The notes under the pieces were generated by a model. It worked only from the letters and a program-made list of their open reading frames with translations. It had not been told where the DNA came from and did no database searches. This document shows positions 1-6,759 of a DNA stretch of 13,533 nt, piece by piece; the stretch's first letter is position 1; each line of letters starts with the position of its first letter. The DNA comes from Propionibacteriaceae bacterium (GTDB lineage: Bacteria > Actinomycetota > Actinomycetes > Propionibacteriales > Propionibacteriaceae), in NCBI GenBank assembly GCA_009781325.1, contig WQYJ01000034.1, forward strand, positions 1 through 13,533, in the 5' to 3' direction. Position numbers and translations under genes: made by a program.

Positions 1-400
1 AGGCAGGACCCCCGGAAGCCGACGTGAGGACTGTGGCACAGATCTTTACCCAAAACCTCACCCCCGGTCATCCTGCCGCCAGGCAGGACCCCCGGCGGCC
101 TACGTAGGGTCTGTGATACAGATCTTTCCCCCAGTCCATACAACGGCTGCCGGGGGTCCTGCCTGCGGCAGGATGACGGTTCTTGGGTCATCCTGCGTGG
201 AGCGAAGCGAAATGCAGGACCCCCGGAAGCCGACGTGAGGACTGTGGCACAGATCTTTACCCAAAACCTCACCCCCGGTCATCCTGCCGTCAGGCAGGAC
301 CCCCGGCGGCCTACGTAGGGTCTGTGGTAGAGATCTTTCCCCAAGTCCATACGTCGGCTTCCGGGGGTCCTGCCTGCGGCAGGATGACCGGTTCTTGAGT
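1..400. repeat. Gene-free cluster of palindromic GC-rich repeats
   Basis: No gene is supported here. The stretch is built from repeated arms. One arm type contains GTCATCCTGCCG followed by CAGGCAGGACCCCCGG, and the other is its inverse, CCGGGGGTCCTGCCTGC followed by GGCAGGATGAC. The arms flank AT-richer spacers sharing a core like CTGTGnnACAGATCTTT. Copies of the GGCAGGACCCCCGG arm begin near 1, 81, 214 and 292. Two complete inverted-repeat elements occupy about 61-179 and 272-391. Each left arm also folds on itself (TCCTGCC against GGCAGGA). The cluster starts about 20 bases beyond the rne stop codon, so an rne transcript reading through would fold heavily here. It resembles REP/BIME or MITE-like non-coding repeats. 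I see no transposase and no target-site duplication. Confidence 0.85.
3..397. repeat. 211-bp tandem duplication inside the repeat cluster
   Basis: The segment from about 3 to 187 recurs at 214 to 397 with a constant offset of 211 bases. Differences are few: GCCGCC against GCCGTC, GTGATACAG against GTGGTAGAG, CATACAACGGCTGCC against CATACGTCGGCTTCC, and a one-base indel near the end. The second copy is preceded by a variant arm at 186-232 whose hairpin loop is enlarged by GGAGCGAAGCGAA. The first copy is cut by the window edge, so further copies may lie to the left. Confidence 0.85.
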
Positions 401-409
401 CTTCCTTGG

Positions 410-2728
410 CTAACTGCTCGAAGAACTCTTCCTGCGTGTCCTCTTAGGAGGATGGCGTTCACCGCCATCAGAGGCGGCCTGGTTTTCTACCGGTTCTTCA
501 AAGCGAATCCGGCCCTGACCATCACACGCCTCGCACGACCGAGTGAACGCCTCAGCTAATCCTGTGCCAACCTTCTTGCGGGTCAATTGCACCAAACCAA
601 GAGAGGTCACCTCAGAGACCTGATGCCTAGTACGATCACGGCCCAGACACTCCACCAGACGACGCAGCAGCAACTCCCTATTCGAGGGCAGCACCATATC
701 AATAAAGTCGATGATGATGATTCCGCCGATATCACGCAGCCTCAACTGGCGTACGATCTCTTCAGCCGCTTCGAGGTTATTGCTAGTCACCGTAGCTTCC
801 AGGTTCCCACCAGAACCAGTGAACTTACCGGTATTGACATCAATAACAGTCATCGCTTCCGTACGATCGATCACCAGAGAGCCGCCTGAGGGCAGATGAA
901 CCTTGCGGTCCAAAGCCTTAGCGATCTGCTCATCAATACGGTATTTCGCGAACAGGTCACCCTTGTCCGCACGATCCCATTTCTCGATCCGGGCAGCCAG
1001 ATGCGGCGCGACATGCTGGACATAAGCCTCAACTGTCTCATAGGCATCTTCCAAACCACCGCTGCCATCGACGATCATCTGCGCGAAGTCCTCAGTGAAC
1101 AGGTCGCGTACGATCCTCATGGTCAGATCAGGCTCGGAATACAGCAACTGCGGAGTCTGCTTGCCCTGCGCCTTCTTCTCGATCACATCCCACTGCGCCT
1201 TGAGACGGCTGACATCGCGTACCAACTCATCCTCGCTGGCAGACTCTGCGGCAGTACGGATAACCACCGATGCTGCCTCATCCACCAAGGAATCCAAGAT
1301 CGTCTTCAACCGGTTGCGCTCCGCTTCACTCAGCTTGCGCGACACACCAGAGATATGACCCTTCGGCGCATAAACCACATAGCGGCCAGGAATGGAGATA
1401 TGTGAAGTCAGACGCGCTCCCTTAGCGCCCACCGGGTCCTTGGACACCTGAACGATCGTGAGTTGGCCTGCGCTGAACACATCTTCGATCTTCCGGTTCG
1501 CACCAGCTTCACCAAAGGAATCCCAATCCACTTCACCGGCATAGAGTACGGCATTGCGCCCGCGCCCGATGTCGATGAAGGCTGCTTCCATTCCGGGCAG
1601 TACGTTTTGAATCTTGCCGAGATAGATATTGCCGATCAGCGAGGCTGCCGAAGCACGGTCAACATAGTGTTCGACCAAGACATTGTCTTCGACCACAGCG
1701 ATCTGAGAATAGGTCGCCTTCTGGCGGATGAGCATTTTCCGCTCAACCGACTCGCGCCGAGCCAGGAACTCAGCCTCAGACAGGATCGGTGCGCGCCGAC
1801 GAGAGGCTGCACGGCCTTCACGACGGCGTTGCTTCTTTGCCTCAAGGCGGGTTGATCCATCGATGCCTGTGACTGTGCCGTTCTTCTGGCCCTTGGACTC
1901 TTTGGAGTCCTTCGACTTGGCAGGACGCTGCTCGCGTACCTTCACAACGACTTCGACATCACCCTCAACAGCCTCATCAACATCTTCACCCTTACGGCGA
2001 CGACGACGGCGGCGATGACGAGAACCGTCACCTTCCTCAGGCTGGTCTGTGGGTGTCTGAGCTTCCTCAGTCTCGTCCGCGCTTTCTTCTGCAGCGCCGT
2101 CTTCCGATGATGCCGGTCCGTCCTTACGACGTTTGCGCCCGCCCCTGCGGCGGCGACGACGACGCGGCGAACCATCGGGTGAATCTGAACCAGACTCACC
2201 ATCGGGTGATGCGGCGATCACCTGGACCAAATCATCCAGAGTTTCCCCTTGGAATGACTCATCGGTGGTCTTCGCTGCTGGCTTTCGATCCCGTCTGGCA
2301 TTGCCCAAAGCTGTCAACGCCTCAGCGATCGCATCATCGACTGGAGCCTGGGGCTCTTGCTCACTTGCTGCTGGCTTGGGTCGGTTCGAACGCCGACGAG
2401 TCGTACGAGGTGTACTTGTCTGAGGTGTTTCCTCACCAGTTGGCTCTGGCGCGGGTGCAGCCGGAGCTTCTGGAGTCTCGGCGGCATTGTCATTCGGCGC
2501 AGACTCCGCACTGTTCGTACGCCGCGTCGCCGGCTTACGCGTACGTCCTTTGGGTGCAAATGAGGTCAGGTGAGGCTGCTGTGCTTCGTCTGACGGTGTT
2601 TCATTTTCGGGATTTGCAGGAGGCCTTCTTGTTCTCTTGGGCCTATACTCTGCTTGGTTTTCGTTTTCTGTCGCATGCTGGGTTTCGGATGACGCTAAAC
2701 CCTCACCCGTGTTTGTTTCATCGAGCAC
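410..2728 (-). CDS. rne: Ribonuclease E/G family endoribonuclease
   Basis: Single-strand-specific endoribonuclease for mRNA turnover and rRNA/tRNA maturation, cytoplasmic. The 772-residue product has about 330 N-terminal residues rich in Pro, Glu and Arg, with poly-Arg patches near 189-201 and 239-246, likely RNA- or partner-binding and disordered. An S1-like segment follows near 345-440 (GNIYLGKIQNVLPGMEAAF). The DNase I-like catalytic part contains DVNTGKFTG (Asp630) and DFIDM (Asp674), matching the two metal-binding aspartates of E. coli RNase E. CEAC (Cys732, Cys735) matches the zinc-link. A Ser tail ends the protein. Placing the extension before the core and having almost no C-terminal scaffold is typical of actinobacterial RNase E and differs from E. 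coli. The GTG start at 2728 is supported by GAGAAGGAG five bases upstream. In related genomes rplU-rpmA usually follow; here only repeats are visible downstream. Confidence 0.95.
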   Translation of the reverse strand: MLDETNTGEGLASSETQHATENENQAEYRPKRTRRPPANPENETPSDEAQQPHLTSFAPKGRTRKPATRRTNSAESAPNDNAAETPEAPAAPAPEPTGEETPQTSTPRTTRRRSNRPKPAASEQEPQAPVDDAIAEALTALGNARRDRKPAAKTTDESFQGETLDDLVQVIAASPDGESGSDSPDGSPRRRRRRRGGRKRRKDGPASSEDGAAEESADETEEAQTPTDQPEEGDGSRHRRRRRRRKGEDVDEAVEGDVEVVVKVREQRPAKSKDSKESKGQKNGTVTGIDGSTRLEAKKQRRREGRAASRRRAPILSEAEFLARRESVERKMLIRQKATYSQIAVVEDNVLVEHYVDRASAASLIGNIYLGKIQNVLPGMEAAFIDIGRGRNAVLYAGEVDWDSFGEAGANRKIEDVFSAGQLTIVQVSKDPVGAKGARLTSHISIPGRYVVYAPKGHISGVSRKLSEAERNRLKTILDSLVDEAASVVIRTAAESASEDELVRDVSRLKAQWDVIEKKAQGKQTPQLLYSEPDLTMRIVRDLFTEDFAQMIVDGSGGLEDAYETVEAYVQHVAPHLAARIEKWDRADKGDLFAKYRIDEQIAKALDRKVHLPSGGSLVIDRTEAMTVIDVNTGKFTGSGGNLEATVTSNNLEAAEEIVRQLRLRDIGGIIIIDFIDMVLPSNRELLLRRLVECLGRDRTRHQVSEVTSLGLVQLTRKKVGTGLAEAFTRSCEACDGQGRIRFEEPVENQAASDGGERHPPKRTRRKSSSSS

Positions 2729-2960
2729 ATTTGCTCCTTCTCACCGGGCCACCCGGTGCCACTGGCGGGCCTGCGCCCGCATAAAGCCTTGTCATTGGCA
2801 TGAAGACTGCCGCGGTCCAACCGAAGAGGTCGCGGTCTAGCACCTCATGCATATGGGCTACACCAGATAGCCCATCTATTGCCATTATTCCACACCCATC
2901 CAACCAAGGCATTTTTCCCTCGATGGCGAGTCGAGGATCAGCCATCATTTCGATCCATGA
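2729..2960 (-). promoter_or_regulatory. Putative structured 5' leader of rne
   Basis: The gap between rne and the divergent ROK gene holds several perfect inverted repeats: CACCGGG/CCCGGTG with a 3-base loop (2742-2758), GCGGGC/GCCCGC with a 4-base loop (2765-2780), ATGGGCTA/TAGCCCAT with a 7-base loop (2853-2875) and CCTCGA/TCGAGG with a 7-base loop (2918-2936). The first ends almost at the rne Shine-Dalgarno sequence. The AT-rich stretch at about 2965-2985 is the likely promoter zone, which would give a leader of over 200 nt. E. coli rne has a long structured leader used for autoregulation; a similar role here is inference. Confidence 0.4.
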
Positions 2961-2989
2961 ACGCGATATTTATATATTTGCTTTATGGA

Positions 2990-2995
2990 TAGACT
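2990..2995 (+). promoter_or_regulatory. Candidate -10 box of the ROK gene
   Basis: TAGACT fits the actinobacterial TAnnnT -10 pattern and ends five bases before the GTG at 3001. An in-frame TGA at 2998-3000 stops the frame from extending further upstream, and no Shine-Dalgarno sequence precedes the GTG. Together these suggest a leaderless or nearly leaderless transcript. No convincing -35 box is visible. Confidence 0.35.
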
Positions 2996-3000
2996 CATGA

Positions 3001-4359
3001 GTGGATCTTCTCGACTTTGCTAGGCGGAAAGGAAAGCTCTTGACCCGGGGTCACAGAACAAACAGGGCGGGTAACTCCAGCATCACGGTGACCGATGCGA
3101 TGATTCGTGCTGGTCAGAAGTCGCTGCGCGACCACAACCTTCGCCTGTTGCTCGCACACATCCGGGCTTCGGACCCTGCGAATCCTCTCTCACGAGCTGA
3201 CCTCGCGGAGATCACAGGGCTCACTAAGGCAACAGTGTCAACACTGGTGACAAGGCTTCAAGCCTCTCGGCTGATCACAGATCTTCCTCCAACAACCTCC
3301 CCCGGGGCTGGTCGGCCTGCGATCCCCTGGACTCTAGCTCGACGTACGGTGGCCTCACTCGGTTTGGAGATCAACGTGGACTTCCTCGGAGTCCGCGCGA
3401 TTGATCTCACCGGCGAGACCCTTCTCGAGTCGTTCATCAAGGTCAATCTGCGCGGGTCAGAACCCGAGGATGCCTTCCTGGCTCTTCTTCGCGAGGTGCA
3501 CACCGTTGCCTCCCAGTTGCGGAAGGATTCCGTACGCCTGATCGGCGCCTGTCTGGCACTGCCGGGAATTGCTGACCATCCTTATGGCCCGCTGCGTTTG
3601 GCTCCAAATCTGGGGTGGCACAATATCGACATTGCCCAGACACTAGCTCGCTCCTTAGACGACTTGGCACAAGAACTTGATGAGAATGACATAGATGAAG
3701 CCTTTTCGCTGATGAAGAAATACTTGCTAGCCGGAGTTCCTGTCGACAATGAAGCTAACCTGGCGGCTCGTACTGAGATCGTCACACACCCTGGAGAGTC
3801 TTTTATTTATGTGTCGGGTGAAATCGGAATCGGTTCTGCCCTCGTGATCAATGGAGAGGCCTTCGTTGGCCTTCACGGTTGGGCGGGTGAACTCGGCCAT
3901 GTTTGCGTGAACCCCGATGGACCGCGATGCGCGTGCGGAGCCCAAGGCTGCTTGGAGGTCTATGCAGGCAAGCACGCGATCATGGCTACTGCTGGTCTTG
4001 CCCCTGACACTGACTATGGCATTCTCCTGAAGGCTTACGCCCGCAAGGACACGAAAGCCCAGTTAGCGATCGGCCAGGCTTCGACGGCCCTAGGCATCGC
4101 CCTTTCCACCTGCATCAATCTGATCGATGTGAACACTATCGTTCTCGGCGGCAGCTTCGCCCCCCTGGCAGAGGCTCTCCGCGACGGAGTGAAAGTTCAG
4201 CTCAGCAGACACGTACTGTCGTCCCATTGGGCCGGCCAAGACTTTGAAGTACGCGCTTCAAAGTCGGGTCCGTTCCCCGCCGCCACCGGCGCCGCTCTCA
4301 TGGTTCTCGACCGAGCAGTACCCGACCCCGACTCCGCCCTCTGGCGCGAGGGACTATAG
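3001..4359 (+). CDS. ROK-family transcriptional regulator (NagC/XylR-like)
   Basis: Likely sugar-responsive DNA-binding repressor of 452 residues. A winged HTH lies at about 45-95 (SRADLAEITGLTKATVSTLV), followed by an ROK fold from about 115. The zinc motif is complete: GELGH (His300) then CACGAQGCLE (Cys310, Cys312, Cys317). PVDNEANLAA near 247-256 occupies the kinase Asp position but carries Glu after Asn, as expected for a regulator rather than a sugar kinase. VLGGS near 381-385 is the C-terminal ROK glycine motif. The GTG at 3001 has no Shine-Dalgarno sequence. An in-frame TTG at 3040, preceded by AAAGGAAAG, is an alternative start, and either choice keeps the HTH. It is divergent from rne, and no sugar transport or catabolic gene is adjacent, so its target is unknown. 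A strong palindrome 15 bases downstream of the stop could end transcription. Confidence 0.9.
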   Translation: MDLLDFARRKGKLLTRGHRTNRAGNSSITVTDAMIRAGQKSLRDHNLRLLLAHIRASDPANPLSRADLAEITGLTKATVSTLVTRLQASRLITDLPPTTSPGAGRPAIPWTLARRTVASLGLEINVDFLGVRAIDLTGETLLESFIKVNLRGSEPEDAFLALLREVHTVASQLRKDSVRLIGACLALPGIADHPYGPLRLAPNLGWHNIDIAQTLARSLDDLAQELDENDIDEAFSLMKKYLLAGVPVDNEANLAARTEIVTHPGESFIYVSGEIGIGSALVINGEAFVGLHGWAGELGHVCVNPDGPRCACGAQGCLEVYAGKHAIMATAGLAPDTDYGILLKAYARKDTKAQLAIGQASTALGIALSTCINLIDVNTIVLGGSFAPLAEALRDGVKVQLSRHVLSSHWAGQDFEVRASKSGPFPAATGAALMVLDRAVPDPDSALWREGL

Positions 4360-4374
4360 AGCCAGCCGCCCTCT

Positions 4375-4497
4375 CCCCCGGTCATCCTGCCGCAGGCAGG
4401 ACCCCCGGAAGCCGACGTATGGAGTGGGGATAGGCAGTTTGGGCTGAGTCCCTAGTTTGGCTTCCGGGGGTCCTGCCTGCGGCAGGATGACCGGGGG
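4375..4497. repeat. Perfect 39-bp inverted repeat element, same family as 1-400
   Basis: The arms at 4375-4413 and 4459-4497 are exact reverse complements (39 of 39 bases) around a 45-base centre. Each arm also contains the smaller palindrome TCCTGCC-GCA-GGCAGGA. The arm sequence matches those in the cluster downstream of rne, about 4 kb away. No target-site duplication or ORF is visible. It could act as a bidirectional terminator between the ROK gene and the MNT-HEPN module, although there is no U-tract. Confidence 0.85.
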
Positions 4498-4589
4498 TGG
4501 GGTCGCAAAAGCAAGAGTGAAACCCACGACGGATCGGTGGATTTGGGGAGTTAAGCAGGATCTGTCAAGATACTTACCTAAAACGACGT

Positions 4590-4597
4590 GATAATAT
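4590..4597 (+). promoter_or_regulatory. Candidate -10 region of the MNT-HEPN operon
   Basis: GATAATAT contains two overlapping TATAAT-like hexamers and lies 8-10 bases before the ATG at 4606, so a transcript starting at the usual distance would have a leader of only a few bases. No Shine-Dalgarno sequence precedes the ATG. No good -35 is visible. Confidence 0.3.
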
Positions 4598-4605
4598 GGT
4601 GTTTT

Positions 4606-5187
4606 ATGAGAGTTCCGCCCTCTGCCTTACTACCGATACTCCGATCTCCCTTACAGGGGGAGATCTTGGCTGCTACATATCTGTCTCCACACAGAGAGTT
4701 CAGCGTTACTGAACTAGCAAAATTAGCTAAGGCCTCACTAAAATCAACAGCCCAGGAAGTTGATCGCCTTGTCAAAGCGGGAATCCTGAATGATCGTCGT
4801 TCAGGAAATCAACGACTCGTATGTCGCCCTGCACCCAGTCGAATCGTCACCCCACTTGCAGAGTTGCTCGCTTCTACCTATGGTCCGCTTCCAGTTCTCA
4901 CCGAAGAACTCAGTGGCATGAAGAACATCCAGAAAGCCTACATATTCGGTTCTTGGGCAGCTAGGCATGCTGGTTTACCCGGGCAACCTCCTGACGATAT
5001 CGATGTCCTCGTCATCGGGTCTCCTACCCTTGATGAGTTGGACAATTGCGCGGAACAAGCAAGTGCAAGACTCCATCGAGCAGTCAATATCCGGCGAATT
5101 AGCCCAGAATTATGGGCTAACAATGACAAAACAGATCCCTTTCTTACTACGGTCAAGGAGAGTGAACTTACTGAAATCCTCCTGTAA
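4606..5187 (+). CDS. Winged-HTH MNT-domain nucleotidyltransferase (antitoxin candidate)
   Basis: A 193-residue protein with two parts. An ArsR/MarR-like winged helix (about 10-70, EFSVTELAKLAKASLKSTAQ) may bind DNA. A minimal nucleotidyltransferase domain (about 100-190) carries the Pol-beta signature: FGSWAAR (Gly115, Ser116), then PDDIDVLVIG with Asp131 and Asp133 as the metal ligands. The gap between the two motifs is longer than the usual GSx10DxD. In MntA-HepT (type VII toxin-antitoxin) systems the MNT protein AMPylates a tyrosine of the HEPN toxin. The next gene encodes a HEPN protein 14 bases downstream, which supports a functional pair. The ATG at 4606 is preferred over the GTG at 4588 because MRVPPSALLPILR looks like the natural N-terminus. 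The winged HTH suggests autoregulation of the operon. Confidence 0.8.
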   Translation: MRVPPSALLPILRSPLQGEILAATYLSPHREFSVTELAKLAKASLKSTAQEVDRLVKAGILNDRRSGNQRLVCRPAPSRIVTPLAELLASTYGPLPVLTEELSGMKNIQKAYIFGSWAARHAGLPGQPPDDIDVLVIGSPTLDELDNCAEQASARLHRAVNIRRISPELWANNDKTDPFLTTVKESELTEILL

Positions 5188-5201
5188 GAAAGGATCACAA
5201 T

Positions 5202-5666
5202 ATGCAGTGGGAGCAAGGTCGCCCAGTTATTGAGGCAATGATCAAAACAGGAGAACTTCAATTAGTTCCTGCAAGTAAGCTTCGAGCTGACCAACTCCTC
5301 CTTCAGGCAAACGCTCATGTAACTACCGCCCTACAAGTTGCGTCCAGCGATCCAGAAGGTGCGTACTCCCTCGTGTACGATGCCGCTCGAAAAGCGCTTG
5401 TTGCCTTACTTGAAAATCAAGGCTTACGCCCAACGAGCAGGGCTGGTCACCATGGTACCTACCTAGCAGTACGATCACAGCTTGATCCTCCATTAGGGAA
5501 ACAGTTACGACCGTTCGAAAGACTGCGTCGCCGCCGAAACGAAATCGAATATCCAGATTTTGAATCCCCATCAGTTACTAGCGAAGACATAATCGAAGAC
5601 GCCCAAGCAGCACAGACATTGATTGATCTTGTTAGCCGCGTGTATAACGAAATGTCTCCATATTAA
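5202..5666 (+). CDS. HEPN-domain protein (toxin candidate of an MNT-HEPN pair)
   Basis: A 154-residue, mainly helical HEPN protein; the family consists of RNases and nucleotide-binding helical dimers. The stretch GLRPTSRAGHHGTYLAV (about 75-91) and the final FERLRRRRNEIEYPDF (105-120) look like actinobacterial HEPN partners of MNT proteins, possibly the SAV_6107-like subgroup. The usual catalytic signature Rx4-6H, or RX4HXY in HepT, appears here as Arg110-x4-Ile115-x-Tyr117: the histidine is replaced, while the tyrosine that MntA modifies in HepT is kept. RNase activity is therefore uncertain. The ATG at 5202 has AGAAAGGA upstream and follows the MNT stop by 14 bases, so the two are probably co-transcribed. 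By eye it uses more A/T than rne, which may indicate horizontal transfer. Confidence 0.75.
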   Translation: MQWEQGRPVIEAMIKTGELQLVPASKLRADQLLLQANAHVTTALQVASSDPEGAYSLVYDAARKALVALLENQGLRPTSRAGHHGTYLAVRSQLDPPLGKQLRPFERLRRRRNEIEYPDFESPSVTSEDIIEDAQAAQTLIDLVSRVYNEMSPY

Positions 5667-5675
5667 GCCAATCAC

Positions 5676-5697
5676 CTATCTGGCAATCCTCAGATAG
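5676..5697. terminator. Small hairpin between convergent genes
   Basis: CTATCTG (5676-5682) and CAGATAG (5691-5697) form a perfect 7-bp stem with an 8-base loop. It lies 10 bases past the HEPN stop and overlaps the stop codon of the opposing membrane protein gene. There is no clear U-tract, so it is at best a weak bidirectional terminator. Confidence 0.35.
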
Positions 5698-6631
5698 CTG
5701 GGGAGCCCTTGCGGTCTCGGGATAGTTTTTCCACTGTGACTAGTGCGCTGTAGGACTGGCCGACTGCTCGGGTGAATCTTTGGGAGAAGTGGGTGGCTAT
5801 TGAGGTGAGGTGGTGGACTAGGGCGAAGGAGGTGGGGGCGATCAGGCCGTTGAGGATCAGTGCCCAAACGATAGTTCCGTTGTAGCCGAAATAGAGAGCG
5901 ACCCCTGCGGCGACGGCGATGGTCGTTGCCAGTGGGCCAAGCAGTAGGAAGGCGTAGCGCATGTATTGGACCATTTGCGAACGGTTGTACCAGGTGTAGA
6001 CACCGTCAGACTTCTTCTTGTTCTCTAGTTGCGACACCATTCGGGCGTTGATCCACAACCCTTGGTTCGCCTGGAAAAGGATCGCAGACTTCAGTTCATC
6101 CAGTTCTGCGTCATTCAGTGAATGATCGAGTTGCTCGCGGATCAAATCCCCGCGCTGCTTGTAGGTCAGTTCCCTCTTCAGCCATTCCTCAGTCATCCAG
6201 GGAAAATGCTGAGCAATTCTCCACGGGCTGGGGATCTCCCATTCCAGGGTCTTCTTACCCTTCGCCCCGTGCGTTCCGTAATCAACCTCGTAGGCAGACT
6301 TGAAGTAGCCGATAGCAGCTTCCTCAACGGTAGCTTTCCTGAAAATGTAGTACGCAAACCGCCCGCGCTTAGAGTGACGCCGCTCGTACGGTAAATCGCG
6401 GTAGTACTGAGAGCCTGCTCCATCCATCCCCTCGATCAGAGTTCCCACCACGATCACAGCAACCGCATAGAACACCAAGACCAAGAGCTGCAGATTCCAA
6501 GCAATCTCAGGGAAAATCTCCGGGAAAAGCTGCTGCGCGATCATGTAATTACCCACCGCAAAAGTCACCACAATGAAACCCGAAGCGATATTAAACAAGA
6601 AGCGCTGAAACACTGACGTGATCAAATCCAT
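5690..6631 (-). CDS. Unrecognised four-helix membrane protein
   Basis: I do not recognise a family. The 313-residue product has two N-terminal membrane segments (about 12-32 and 46-66), a hydrophilic and probably cytoplasmic middle of about 155 residues rich in charged and aromatic residues (PYERRHSKRGRFAYYIF, then EWEIPSPWRIAQHFPW), and two more membrane segments (about 226-248 and 253-274). A basic tail ends the protein. No enzyme motif or transporter signature is visible. The ATG at 6631 is preferred because AAAGGGG lies about nine bases upstream; the frame can be opened at GTG 6679, but without a ribosome site. It converges on the MNT-HEPN module. The acyltransferase gene is upstream on the same strand, with 128 bases between them, so separate promoters are likely. 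Confidence 0.7.
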   Translation of the reverse strand: MDLITSVFQRFLFNIASGFIVVTFAVGNYMIAQQLFPEIFPEIAWNLQLLVLVFYAVAVIVVGTLIEGMDGAGSQYYRDLPYERRHSKRGRFAYYIFRKATVEEAAIGYFKSAYEVDYGTHGAKGKKTLEWEIPSPWRIAQHFPWMTEEWLKRELTYKQRGDLIREQLDHSLNDAELDELKSAILFQANQGLWINARMVSQLENKKKSDGVYTWYNRSQMVQYMRYAFLLLGPLATTIAVAAGVALYFGYNGTIVWALILNGLIAPTSFALVHHLTSIATHFSQRFTRAVGQSYSALVTVEKLSRDRKGSPAI

Positions 6632-6697
6632 GGGCGAAGTCCCCTTTGCACAACAACCCGGTAGCAATGCGACTTGCACTACTGCGCAATTTTCATC

Positions 6698-6710
6698 CTA
6701 TCAGGGATAG
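6698..6710. promoter_or_regulatory. Palindrome resembling a TetR-type operator core
   Basis: CTATCAGGGATAG is a perfect 5-bp-arm palindrome with a 3-base centre, in the promoter region of the membrane protein gene. It overlaps a possible -10 box on the minus strand (TAGGAT). It differs by one base from the classical tetO core CTATCAGTGATAG. No TetR-family gene is present in the window, so the similarity may be chance. Confidence 0.25.
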
Positions 6711-6759
6711 CGCAACGGGTTTATTCGTACATTCCACTTGGACCAGATGACTAGTCAGG

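Noticed and set aside
1..400. CRISPR-like array in the repeat cluster
   Set aside because: Repeats are inverted as well as direct, spacers are homologous to each other rather than unique, unit lengths are uneven, and no cas genes are present.
100..468. 122-codon minus-strand and 71-codon plus-strand frames in the repeat region
   Set aside because: They are translations of the palindromic repeats, with no ribosome site or conserved protein features.
2053..2784. 243-codon plus-strand frame antisense to the rne N-terminus
   Set aside because: It is the mirror of the low-complexity Arg/Pro/Glu-rich extension of RNase E. Long antisense frames are common in such GC-rich sequence, and no protein family is recognisable.
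2718..2948. 76-codon minus-strand frame upstream of rne (MMADPRLAIEGKMPW...)
   Set aside because: No clear ribosome site and no recognisable domain. It overlaps several inverted repeats that fit an rne leader better, and overlaps the rne start. An upstream leader ORF cannot be fully excluded.
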